Shown here one piece after another: positions 1 through 10,908 of a stretch of 64,000 nucleotides of DNA (its first letter is position 1; each line of letters begins with the position of its first letter). The position numbers and the translations under genes were made by a program. Under the pieces are notes generated by a model, which saw only the letters and a list, made by a program, of their open reading frames with translations, was not told where the DNA came from and made no database searches. This DNA comes from Seiridium cupressi (taxonomy: Eukaryota > Ascomycota > Sordariomycetes > Amphisphaeriales > Sporocadaceae): positions 124,001 to 188,000 of the forward strand of contig JARVKI010000026.1 of assembly GCA_036674765.1 (NCBI GenBank), in the 5' to 3' direction.

Positions 1-1211
1 TGACTTCATTCTCCGAAACCAGTACGCAAGGACTGTCTGCGCTAGATTATGCAGCCATGGACCACGATCCGTTCTTGTTTGAGCTTCTTGTATCTTCGCA
101 ACGAGACGTCGAAATAAATGCTACCGATGAAGAGGGGTTCAGTGTGCTGCATCGTCTCGGTACGAGTCCACTACGACGAACCAGATCCGGGTGCTGCTTT
201 TCTTTCCTGCCGTTCCAAGGTAATCCGACCGACCTCGAAGATCAGCTCAGACGCACAGTCAGGGCAATTGTTTCGCTTGGTGGTGATTTGAACCAGCTAA
301 CTACGCCCAATATTCATCTGGCACAGGAAGAACAGAACAAGGGAATGACTATCGAGTGGAACAGCTACACACCACTTATGCTGGCTGCCCTTGGGGGTCG
401 TTCCACTGTAGTCAAAGTACTCCTCGAGGCTGGAGCTGATGCCAATAAGGAGAATGAGGGAGGGATCACAGCCCTCCATTGCTTTTGCGAGAATCAAGGC
501 CCTGCCAGAGAGATTGCAAGATTGCTCATTTCAGCAGGCGCCAAAGTAACTCACTCGTCCAAAACGGGGGTAACGCCTTTGCAACGAGCTGCGGACACAC
601 ATAACGTGGATGTAATGGATAGGATGTTGTCCCATGGAGCAAACATTGAAGATACCGTTAAAAACCCTAGGTCGCAGCTGGAAGGTTCAAGCGTGATAGC
701 ATGCTTGGTGCGGAGAGGTTACGTCGGTAACGTTTTCGATGAAACTTACGACATCAACGTTTCTGCTTCGATCGAAAGATGGCTCACCGTCTATGCGGAC
801 CATGATCAACGGCGGCGCGTGTTGACGAGGTGTGCTCCGAACTCTGGCACATTGTTTTACACCTTTGCCGGTGCATTTATGCGACATAGCGTTGCTGCAC
901 TGATCCGCCTAGGGGCAGAGGTCAACTCTGTTTCAACACATGGGCACCTTAAATGGCTCGGAGGCAGGCGCATGAAGATCATATCACAGGAAACGCCACT
1001 GGACGCGGTGATTCGCTATAAAGGACTGAATGATGATATCATGAATAAGCATCGGCGAAAAACCATTCCCGAGAACAATCATATCTGCATGAGAGCAGAG
1101 TCTATAATCAAGGCTCTCCTAGAGGCTGGCGGCACGCGCGCGCCGAAATCGGAGACCGCCGAGCCTACGCTCCCTGATTCAAAAGCTGGTGAAGTCAAGG
1201 AGCTGATTTAG
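1..1211 (+). CDS. Ankyrin-repeat protein, C-terminal part (5' end outside window)
   Basis: The frame is open from the first bases of the window: upstream of the first ATG at 57 it reads ..QGLSALDYAA, which matches the same segment of the neighbouring paralogue (QGLSPLDYAA). ATG 57 is therefore internal and the gene is cut by the window edge. Ankyrin repeats are clear around 360-640 (TPLMLAALGG, VLLEAGADAN, TALHCF, LLISAGA, TPLQRAADT, MLSHGANIE). A degenerate repeat region and a final ALLEAGG helix precede the stop at 1209. By analogy with the gene at 1414-4970, the missing N-terminus probably carries a protein kinase domain, but that is inference. Such repeats bind protein partners; in fungi they often form the sensor part of heterokaryon or immunity-type proteins. 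No intron is needed in the visible part. Confidence 0.85.
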   Translation, partial: TSFSETSTQGLSALDYAAMDHDPFLFELLVSSQRDVEINATDEEGFSVLHRLGTSPLRRTRSGCCFSFLPFQGNPTDLEDQLRRTVRAIVSLGGDLNQLTTPNIHLAQEEQNKGMTIEWNSYTPLMLAALGGRSTVVKVLLEAGADANKENEGGITALHCFCENQGPAREIARLLISAGAKVTHSSKTGVTPLQRAADTHNVDVMDRMLSHGANIEDTVKNPRSQLEGSSVIACLVRRGYVGNVFDETYDINVSASIERWLTVYADHDQRRRVLTRCAPNSGTLFYTFAGAFMRHSVAALIRLGAEVNSVSTHGHLKWLGGRRMKIISQETPLDAVIRYKGLNDDIMNKHRRKTIPENNHICMRAESIIKALLEAGGTRAPKSETAEPTLPDSKAGEVKELI

Positions 1212-1413
1212 CTATTTCAGTTTTCGATATGCGGATCCATATGGAGGTCAATCGTCGAGGGTAAATGAGAAGCTTTTAACCTAACTAGTGACGGAGGGAT
1301 ACTGCACTTATCATCTCGTTGCCGCCACTTAGCTGTTCCAAGGGCATTGAATATGCTAGAACTAAGAACTTTCAAGGGTAGTGAAATGTCATGGAAGAGC
1401 AAAGTATTATATA

Positions 1414-4400
1414 CTATTTGTGCTCGCAAACTTTGGCGTTCATGACAGCGTAAGCTGTGAGGTCTTTGCTGGTGCGCCAACCAGGGAACGCCGGTACGCG
1501 AACAACCTGCCCACTAGTCCCTCTTCCTCCCGCGCGTATTAGTGCATTAAGTACAATATTCCAATTCTGGATTTGTCCCTCGTATTCGGAGATAAGCAGA
1601 TGCCTGTCTCGTCCCATCCGTTTCTCAAGCTTTGATTTGTTGGCTAGAGCGATATCTAGTGGCGTCTCCCTCCAAATTTCGAGCTCTTCGACGCTATTTG
1701 GAAGCGTCACCGGCCGATACGACACGCCAGAAGAGTTTATATCGACCCCATATGCGATCAGCATATTTACGCAATGTTGCATTGCGTGTTCACTGTAATG
1801 CCACAACAGCGTCCGATCCAGCTTGTCGCCCTTATCAAGAAGCTTTCTTCGAATGCGTCCATCCGTCGCAGAACGCAGGAATCGTTCCAAAACCTTTGAC
1901 AAAGCAAGGTCGTAATCTTGCACTGCTTCCGCTGTTTGCTCTGACATGCGTGACAGGAGGGCAAAAACATTTGCTCCATAAGATTGAGTTTCAGGATGTT
2001 GATCATATACTTCCAAAACATCTGCGCCATACGATAACAATACGTCTACCGCCTCAAGGCAGTGCCCCAGGCCTGCTTTGATCAGAGGGCCCATGTCTTC
2101 GTCACTACGCTGATTGGTATCTGCCCCAGCAGCGCACAAAAGTTCCACAGTTCTCTTATCATACGGCCTGTTCTGCGACAGGCAGTGAAGGGCATTCTCC
2201 CCAATGCTATTCAGAGTATGCACGTTGGCCCCTTGATCTAGAAGAGCTTCTACCACTTCTGGCCGCCCACTGCTCGCCGCCATCATCAGAGGAGTCAGAC
2301 TGTTCATCCGCCCATGATGTTCTGGGGAGTTGGGCCTCGTCTGGAGGTCCAGATTTCCGCCAAGGCACTTGATTGCTGTAACCGTTCGCTTAGAGTTATC
2401 TTCCCGCCGCCGAAAGCCCCCCATGAATGTTAATCTAGAGAATTCTTGATGGAATCTAGTGGTTACTTTGGGATGTGCGCTCAAACGATGCAAAAGACCG
2501 ACTCCCTCCTCGTCTACGGAGTTTATATCGATCGTTCTTAGTGAGGAGGACGATAGCAACTCGAAAAGGAAGGGGTTGAGCTCTATTGCGGCGTAATCCA
2601 GAGGTGACAACCCTTGTGTTGGTTTCTGAGGTGTTGAATAGTAGGTTTGATTAGGACCACCAATTGTGTTGGGTGCTCTTATGCGGCGGTCAAATTTATA
2701 CGGGTCACAACCGTCTCGTATGTGTAAGTCTGCGCCGTGTTTTACAAGACTCTCAGTCGCAGAATTGCTGGATAATGCCACAGCCCAGTGCAATGCCGTT
2801 CCTGCTGGAAGCTGAAAAGGATAATGGGGAAATGGCAATGGACGTGTAGCACAACCGTTGATATCTGCTCCATGCTCTAGCAGCTTTGTCAAGGCTGCCT
2901 CCTGAAACTCGGGTTTGAAGTTAAATAACCAATGCAGACAACTAATACCAAATGAGGTACATTGATACGATGCAGAAGCACCATGTGCCATCAACTCGGA
3001 TGCCATATCCCAGCAACCTCTGGCGCATGCAATGTATATAGGTGTTTCACCTTCTGTGGTCATTTCGTTGACGTCTTGCGTCGGATGCGTTGTCATGAAC
3101 TCCTCAAGGTCTTGCACGGATCCAAAGGCAGCAAGCCAATGCAGCTTGGAATAATTGGAGGAGACGCTACTATCGATCGACAGACTTTCGAGTCTAGTAG
3201 CTAGGGGATCAAGTTGGGAATAGAAGGAGTTGTATCCCCCTGAGGAATGGAACGCGTGTACAGCGCGAGTATACCCTGCACGATCACGTTCGAATAACGT
3301 GTCCCTTGCGAGGATAGAACCACTGCTTACTCCATCCTCAAGCCAACCCTCTGAGTGAAGTTTCAAGTGAGGGGATATTTCCTCATCAAAAAATTCTAGC
3401 ACTCTTTGCACCACTGCCCTCGCGGGGCATGATCCTTCTGAAGCGGCAGTTAACAAATAGTCCAGAACATTCTGGGCCGGGTTTGGTACGACAGGGCCGA
3501 AAGGCTCTATGCTGAGGTACAAAAATAGATTGAAAAGTACTGTCGGATTGAGAGACTCGTCCGAACGTTTGTATCGGGACATTAATGGTACTAAAAGCTC
3601 CGCGGATATTCCGTGGTCTTCGAATGTAAATGTCGGCACCGGCGATTGGCCGTCAAGTATGCGGTGAGGTTCCCGACTGCGACTATCCTCACCAGCGACT
3701 CGTTGGTCAAAGGATTTTGAATCGGTTTCTTCTCCAGTATTTTCCCTAAGGCTGGTATCAGTGCCAGTAACTCTTTGGTAAATAAATCACATCTGCTTAC
3801 GCCGCAGTATGAGAATGTCTCCGGAATGGGAAGATGTTGGCAACATGTCCCGGTCTTCGGCTGGCTTCTTGTTGAACCAGATTCAGGAGACCAAATCGTA
3901 GCAGGGTCCAATTTTGCGTGCCTAGAGTGGGCTGATAATATTCAAGGCCAGCCTCTACTCGGATCCAGCCGGGGCGGCGTACCACCGCTATAGAGCATCA
4001 TGCTCCAGACAACAAGACCAAACGAAAAATTATCCGCCTTTTTGAGATTGAACGAGCTTAGACTCAACCCTTTCTCGACCTCTGGAGCTTGCCACCCCGC
4101 TGTACCTCCAAGACGGCTTGCAGTCTGAAGTGAGTCTACCTCATCGACCGACAACCCAAAATCAGCAAGTTTTGCAATATAATGGCCATCTTGCCAGAAT
4201 ATTAGAACATTCTCCGATTTTAGATCCCCGTGGATGAATCCATTGTTGTGCAATACATCCAGACCTGATGCTATATCATGACAAAAGTATAACTTATCCA
4301 TTGGTCCAACCAAGTAACCAGAGCGGAGAATTTCATGCAGGTTCCCCATAGACAATTCCATGATAAGAGAAATCGGTATGTAGAAGGCATCGCTGTTGAA

Positions 4401-4970
4401 AGTCCACGAAATTAGCCGCACAATGTTTGGATGGAAGTGAAGTTCGGGATGAGTCAGAGCCGTGACTTCAAGGTGTAACACATGCAAGTGCTTCTGGGCC
4501 TCTGGATCGCTCAGGTCGAGCTGCGCATTGGGCTGTAAGCGAAACTTGGGAACCTTCGCAGCTACTGTTGTTTCTTGGAGAGTCTGGTCGTCTTCTTCAA
4601 ACCAGATCATATTTTGTCTGGTGACTCTGAATTGACCTCCTTGTCCCAAATACGCGTCCTCGCCCAGTACCTGTCTTGGTCCTGGCAATCTGCTTCCAGC
4701 AAGCGTTTCAATGAGCTGATCAAGGGAGGTGTCAATACTACGCAAGCGCGTAGAACTTCTGATGGCATGGCGCGTAGGCGTGGATTCGGCTAAAGATGAC
4801 TCTCCGAAATCTCTAGAAGACCGTCGCCGGCTGTGCACCGATGCCGAGAAAACAGATAATGTATGTAAGCCAGGCATACCAATCAAACGGTCGCTTCGTA
4901 TGCGGAAGATGGAGTCTTTAAACCATTTTATAGTTTCTCTCGGAGTCCAATTGAGCTATGAGTGGCCTTG
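1414..4970 (-). CDS. Protein kinase-ankyrin repeat fusion protein
   Basis: Read on the minus strand, 4886-3942 encodes a protein kinase domain. It has a glycine-rich start (LGQGGQF), an invariant-Lys strand (VAAKVPKF), the catalytic loop HGDLKSENVLI, LADFGLS (DFG) and GTAGWQAPEV (APE). All key residues are present, so activity is likely. An open reading frame to 1414 then carries a linker and several ankyrin repeats (TPIYIACARGCWDMA, HGADLHIRDG, TPLMMAASSGRPEVV, LLDQGANVH, LLCAAGADTN). The kinase frame stops at 3942 and the ankyrin frame opens near 3786, so introns in about 3590-3985 must join them. One good candidate is 3800-3752 (GTAAGC..CCAG, 49 nt); the full junction is unresolved. The kinase frame is open upstream of 4886 to a TAG near 4970 that looks like a 3' splice site, so a short 5' exon may exist. 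The gene lies tail-to-tail with its paralogue at 1-1211. Confidence 0.8.
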
Positions 4971-5268
4971 GTCAAGACGTGGACCGATGGGTCTTGATGC
5001 GCAGCGAACAAAGTGGCGCTCTTTTGGTTAGTCAGTGACCTTCTTTGGGTCAGCTAATGAATGAAGCGCGATTTGATGTCATGTATGTGTCCGTAAATGA
5101 CATAAGCGAACTTAGTAGCATAACGGGGATGGGATGTTACACGGGTCAGCAACAGTCGATGCCAACAGGGCTGTGGTAGCAAGTCAGGCATCTCAATCAT
5201 TAATACCATCTCTCGTTACATAGAAAACCCAGGCAATACCGCGTCTAGTCTGGCATATCACACTCATT

Positions 5269-7521
5269 ATGACTGATGTATCAGATCGTCTCCACGAAAC
5301 CCTTCGTCTGTCCATACGACGCAGCATTTATGGCATCGTGAAGGTTCTAGCGCTCTATTGGGAAGATGCGCATCACGGCTATCATGATGAGGCAAGAGCA
5401 GTGGCGGCGATGTTCAAGAATTCTTTTCAATATCCATCCGAAACTTATGCTATTCCATCATCAAATGGCTACAGCCGCGTGCTGGGATTGCTCAGCCAAA
5501 CGTTCCTCGACATTGGAACTGCGGCGCAGGACTCTAACGTTGCGTCGCTTTTGATCATTCACTACGGCGGCCACGGCGACCGGGATGACGACCGACATAA
5601 AGACCAAGAGCGACGATCGGTCTGGGCTGCGTGAGTGGCAACCAATGATTAAACGTTATGCAATCGTTTAACGTAGACACACAGTCATATAATAGGAGAA
5701 CCGACACTTCAGTGGTTTCGAATTCAAGACCAGTTTGATGCTTTGAATACGGCTGGTACTGATGTCCTTCTGATACTGGACTGTTGTTACGCTGCCCAAG
5801 CTGCCAGGGCACATGAAGCATCGAGGGCCCGGTTTGAGATTCTAGCTGCCTCTGCCATGGGTGTTGCGACCCCGCCCCCAGGAAATACCTCTTTCACGAG
5901 TATTCTTATCAGAGAGACTCTCGAATTGCTCAAAAGTGAGGATTCAGTCGTTGTGAGAGATCTTTGCAGCCGTCTTACCCATCGCAAGGCTCAGCTCCAT
6001 GCGACACCGGTCCATGTAGCCCCGGAAGCCGGACAACGACCTATAAAACTGCAACCACTTTCGCATATTGCTCGCACGGAACTTACTAAAAATGATTTCG
6101 AGGCAGATACCATGTCATTTTTGCACCTTCTGATCGAGGTCGACGGTGAACTTAGTACTTTTCATGCAGATGAGATTGCAAGATGGTTGGGCGCAGATAC
6201 ACCTCAAATTGTGTCAAAGTTAGTCTTCCAAACGACTGCGCACATCAGCACTGCAATACAGAGGATGCAAGATGAGCCTGAGAGTATCGCAAGGCATCTC
6301 GATCCCGCTTCCAGGGAGGAGATTACAAGAGTCTGGAACGAAGTGGTCGACCTTGTGGAACGTTACCATGCCACAGAACACGGTGAACCTCACCAGCAGC
6401 CTTCGCTTCCCAATAAGAGGCGAAGGGCGCACAGTTTCCTTCGGCAACTAGCTTTCTGCAATGACTCAATCCTAAACACTATCGAGCGCAATCTTCTCCA
6501 AGCACAAGGCGTGCAGAATGATCTCATTGCCATTGACGAGGCTATAGCTGACAATGCCGTCCAAGCGCTCGGGCTTGTGGAACAATTCCAGATACGCCGA
6601 ATCATTTGTCAATCTGAAATACAACATGTTACTGGGTCAGACCAAACGGTTCCCAGGGCCCACGCGAACGAAACTGGGGCAGTCATAGAAGGAAAGGAGT
6701 ATGGACCATATTTGGATCCTGCAGAACTCCCGAGCCTTGTTGAACGTGTCCGCCTGCTGGCAGAATTATTGCGCACACCCGAGAGTACTGGTTTTCGGTC
6801 CCTGAAGTGTCTTGGTTGGGAGCATTTTCATCTCGAGAACAAGTTTGCTCTTTACTTTGAGATCCCATCTGGATACAATTCTCGAAACAATAATTACGAA
6901 ACATTGTATTCCGTTATACGCAACGTGAAATCACCGCTGAGGCCGTCCATGGATGACAGAATAGCCATCGCGCTAGGAATGGCGACTGCAATACAGAAGT
7001 GGCATTCAGTTGGCTGGGTGCACCAAGGAATCAGCAGTCACAATATAATTTTTTTCAGGTCTGAGATCACAGGGCATATAGACTACCTGCATCCGTTCCT
7101 TCATGGTTTTGATTTCGCTCGGCCGGACTCGGACTCCTCCATCGGACGAGCCTTGGATGATGTCGCATTCAACGTTTATCGCCATCCCCATAGACAGGGT
7201 ACAGCACGCAAGGGCCACCGCAAGGTTCACGATTTATATTCTCTCGGTGTGGTGATGCTAGAAATAGGTCTGTGGCAAACAGCTGCATCCATGCTTGACC
7301 GGAAGCGCGAGTACCAACCATTTGAAATCCAAAAGGTTCTGCAGAATGCTTGCTCGGATAGATTGGCACATTATGCTGGCGTCTCGTATCAGTCAGCAGT
7401 CACTACTGGCTTGGACTCCATGTTTGAAGTTGGTGTAGACAACGAAACCGGGTCTAATCTAGCGAGAGCGTTTGAGGTCAAGGTCATGCAAATGATTCGG
7501 AGAGGCATTTCACTTCTGTAG
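5269..7521 (+). CDS. Caspase-like protease (C14 fold) fused to a degenerate kinase domain
   Basis: Two exons, 5269-5630 and 5685-7521, give 732 aa. The intron at 5631-5684 runs GTGAGT..ACACAG and keeps the frame. The N-terminal half is caspase/metacaspase-like: LLIIHYGGHGD carries the His-Gly pair (His about 102) and VLLILDCCYAA the nucleophile Cys (about 155), so both catalytic residues are present. A helical middle part (about 190-420) is unrecognised. The C-terminal third resembles the kinase-like domain of fungal prion-inhibition/HeLo-type proteins: WVHQGISSHNIIF replaces HRDxKxxN (the Asp is Gly), GFDFARP replaces DFG, and VYRHP with HDLYSLGVVMLEIGLW matches the APE and F-helix segments. 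The catalytic Asp is missing, so it is probably a pseudokinase. Expected role: regulated proteolysis in cell death or incompatibility (inference). It is divergent from the kinase-ankyrin gene, about 300 bp away. Confidence 0.88.
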
Positions 7522-7650
7522 AGAGAGAAAAACTGACTTATTCGACGGTCATTCGTGGATGCACGCAGCCTCCACACTAAGTTTTCTACTTGTCATCGAT
7601 TTCAGCATTGTATACTCGAATACGTATCTATACATATACCCCTTGAATCA

Positions 7651-8700
7651 CTATTTCGTTGCAGTAAATACGACGAGAACTGCGGCGTAGCTGAGAGATG
7701 TCAACACAAACTTCACTATGACCTCCATTACGCGGCTTACCTTGCTCCGGCTGCAAAGACCTCGATAGTCCTAGCCCGGGTGAAGAGTGAGATGATTGAT
7801 AGGAAGAATGCCCCCGAGAAGATACTCGCAACCACTCGGACGGTTGGGCTCTCTATACTAAGTAGAACAATGGTAGGTGCTAAAATGATCAATGTCACTA
7901 TCATGATCGTAATGGCGCGACTGATCCTCTGCAACGTCGGGCCCAGAAGGAGAACATGATCATCTGCCGTAACATGTAGTCGGCCGATTCGAATATTTGG
8001 AGAGAACTGTACTTGGATTTAGATTTTAGAGGTTCTGTAAGTCGTTGCGGATGCCTCACCTTCGCAAAGAGAGTTTCCAACCAGAATGTGCAGTCCTCGA
8101 CTGCGGATTCAGTGTAGCTTATGGAAGTGTCCCCAGATTCGGCGAGATCCACGAGGTCGTCGGTACACTTCAGATAGCTAGATTCCCCTCTATCCAGGCA
8201 CGCAGTTCCATCAACCCAGTTTTGGAGATTTCTGACCTCGCGTTTTCTCGAAGCAGGCATCGAGGCGATCCGCCGATACTGATCGATCATCTCGTCTGTG
8301 GGGCCAGCGGGTGAGTAAATATCACATTGCCCAAGTCTACAGGCTATCTTACCGTAATCAGAGATTGCAGATTTGAGCTGTTGAAGTACCTGGTGCCTGT
8401 CGGTGTTGATATCCCGGCGCATACAGCCCAGAAATAGTTCACGCTGTTCAGCTGCATCTACCTCATCCAACCTTTGCTCCAATACAGTAATCTCATCTTG
8501 CTTAGCAAGCAGTAGTCTCATTCGTGTCCTCTTGAAACCTCGAAAGTTGTGGAAAGCCGGATGAGTGCTGAGGAGAGCTGCATATCGTGGGTAGCCTGGC
8601 CGAAATTTGTCCACTTCCACCAATTAAGCCTGCCTGAAGCATATGTTACATCAAGATACTGACCAAGTAATTCATCCGTCTGTGCTGCGGGACCTAGCAT
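7651..8700 (-). CDS. DUF6594-domain membrane protein
   Basis: Four exons read on the minus strand, 8700-8664, 8613-8060, 8006-7741 and 7690-7651, give 298 aa with all phases closing. Introns are 50, 53 and 50 nt with GT-AG ends. The product matches the fungal DUF6594 pattern: an N-terminal FRPGYPRYAALL, a long helical region with RMRLLLAKQDEI and LEQRLDEVD, a V/SPxDVxxL-like stretch (VTADDHVLLLGPTLQRI), then two hydrophobic helices around LAPTIVLLSI and GAFFLSIISLF and a terminal YAAVLVVF helix. The function of this family is not established; the layout suggests a coiled-coil head anchored in a membrane by the C-terminal hairpin. It is convergent with the caspase-like gene, with only about 130 bp between stops. 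Start chosen at the ATG at 8700 because it splices in frame to the conserved GYPR motif. Confidence 0.88.
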
Positions 8701-10301
8701 ACTTCTTCACTAACCTTATGTCTAACCTCCAAAACCTAGAGGACAGCCGCCAATATCAGACTGCAAGTATATATTATACCAGTAAACAATTAGGAGGAAC
8801 ATAATATCATCAACCTACAATTCTATCACTTTACCTCTGAATTGTGAGGCTATGCTAGCCTGGGAGGTGCATAGCAGCCCTAGTATAACGAGGCTGTGCC
8901 TCGCTTCGACAATTTGGAACACTATCTGCATACGAAGGATGCGAAGATGAAACATGCAGCATCCGAGCCTATAGACCCAAAATGTCTTATCCAATTGGCG
9001 TCAAACACGTCGCAGGTGCATGATGGGTGACACAAGATGAGGGGTCAAAGGCAGGATTCACCGAGCACAGCCTTGTACTGTCGAGGTTTATTCCTGATGA
9101 TTACCAACCATAAATGCCCTAAATCAGCCATTGTGAATGAACTCGCGCAGACAATTCTTTTGACAACTCCTGTGGAATTGATGGGCATGCGCCGGTGCCG
9201 AAGAGGAAGGAATGCAGCACCAAGTTCCAAATAACATACCCCGAGACTGCTCCATGCCCTAGCCCTATTGCCGTAATGGATAGAACCGAACCTGCATTAT
9301 CGGAGGACAATAAGGCAGGTCGAAATTCTTCCTTCATGAATCGATAGGTGGCTGACCAGGTTCCTTGGGATGATCAGTTGACTGCGTATCAACAGGGTAC
9401 AGACGCAGGTGGTAGACCCCGAGTCCAGCCCTATGCGAGTGTGAGGATCATTGAGCTCTGGTCCTTAACTTAGCTGACCATCATCGGAGAACAAATTCCG
9501 CGTCACCGACAAAGTGTATGTTTCCGCAGGCCGTGGTTTGCTAGGTCCCTATCTAGTCTCCAGCGTACCTGGGCCTCGCACATATGTCCTCTGTACGGAA
9601 GACGGAGCTCGGGTAGAAGGCGGGCGATCATACGGTGAGAACGAGCTACAGTGGGCTTGAGATGTTTGCCAGCAGTACTGTAGAGCTCGGAGCTGGGTCA
9701 TATGTAGTGACGGGATACTAAGTATTCTCTGGACGTTCTGTGACCTTTGACTAGGACGTAGGCCCTGCTGAGGGTGTGCTTGTTTATGTTGTTCTAGGCG
9801 TCAAAGACGGGAACTGAACATGTAGTGTTAGAATCATGGCAACCGTATTACCTTGGTTTCCTGGTGTACTGCGGCCTAAAAGTCCAATTGCAGAAGCCTG
9901 AGCGCAGAGTTGATCATGGCCAATTGATAAACAGTCCGATACCCGGAGGTTCTTTCGTCAAACCAGACGTTTGGGCCCAGAGTGATTCCTAGCATCATGC
10001 TGCAAAGTGCAAGATTGATCTTTCAGTCAAACTTCATGATTGCCTGATGTTGAATCATTTGTGCTCATATAATCACGACAGGTAAATGCTCTTTTTCACG
10101 TTGCAATGATTAAATTGATGGAGCAGTCGATGAGTTATATATAAACGATGACACCTCTTTCGTCGAAGATGACTAAGACGTAGATGATGCGGGAACATCC
10201 TTCGCAATACTCCCATTAGCGTGCTTGGGCAATCGCTAACTTCGTAACCCAGTATCCTGCGAAATACCATGCCATTTTTCCTCCAATAAAACCGGAACTA
10301 T
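8701..10301. other. Intergenic region, no gene recognised
   Basis: About 1.6 kb between the 5' end of the DUF6594 gene and the 3' end of the dioxygenase gene. Only short open frames of 60-72 codons occur, most on non-ATG starts, with no recognisable domain. No repeat or RNA gene seen. Confidence 0.5.
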
Positions 10302-10908
10302 CTATGCCGGCATGTTCTTGAAAATCCCTAGGTCTATCGGGTATCTCTCGCCCATCCAGATGGCCCTTTGAGAGTGGTTCCTCTTCTCAGTATCTCTGTG
10401 TGGTATCCCCTCTTCCACCGTATTAGGGTGTATCAAAGCCGAGAGGGGTCCCCTCCAGATAGCCAACCAAGGAATAAAAGCGCCGAACTGTGCCGGCGAA
10501 TAGATGTTCACCTCGAACATTGCTACGGGGTGCGGCCCGACTGGCTTATCCCAGAGAGTGTATACCGAGAGCTCGGGAACTGGAGATATGTTAATACATG
10601 GAAGGATAAGGGTACGCGGGTCAGTCAACGGGCGATGACTTACACTCCCTTCTAATCCGCTCCCACAGCTCCCGTGCATATGTAGCTTGTTCCTGGTTCG
10701 CCGGGATATAGTAGATGTGTACGTCGAAAGCACCGCGCGGGCTCCTATCCAACGGCTCGACGAATTCCTCGTAGGATTTGCTGAGCGATTCCCGCGGCGG
10801 GTTGACATAACTCTTGTCTTCATTTTTCTCATCCGGCAACGGCGGGGCATCCTCAAACCCCGCCAGCGGCGAGGGAAACTTGTAGCCAGTCGCGTATTCC
10901 GTAGTCAT
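10302..10908 (-). CDS. DOPA 4,5-dioxygenase family protein
   Basis: Two exons on the minus strand, 10908-10644 and 10579-10302, joined across a 64-nt GTAAGT..CCAG intron, give 180 aa. The sequence fits the DOPA-dioxygenase family: FDVHIYYIP near residue 62, ARELWERIRRE, WDKPVGPHPVAMFEV, YSPAQFGAFIPWLAIWRGPLS and LIHPNT, with the conserved His residues that coordinate iron in HIYY, GPHP and IHPN. The insertion after LIHPNT (about 110 nt from the end) is charged and not typical. Family members open the catechol ring extradiolly; in basidiomycetes they make betalain precursors. In ascomycetes the substrate is usually unknown and the enzyme is cytosolic. It stands alone in a gene-poor stretch with no pathway neighbours. 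Confidence 0.9.

Noticed and set aside
8701..10301. Search for a transposon or RIP-degraded repeat
   Set aside because: No terminal repeats, no transposase or reverse-transcriptase motifs and no extreme AT bias were seen.
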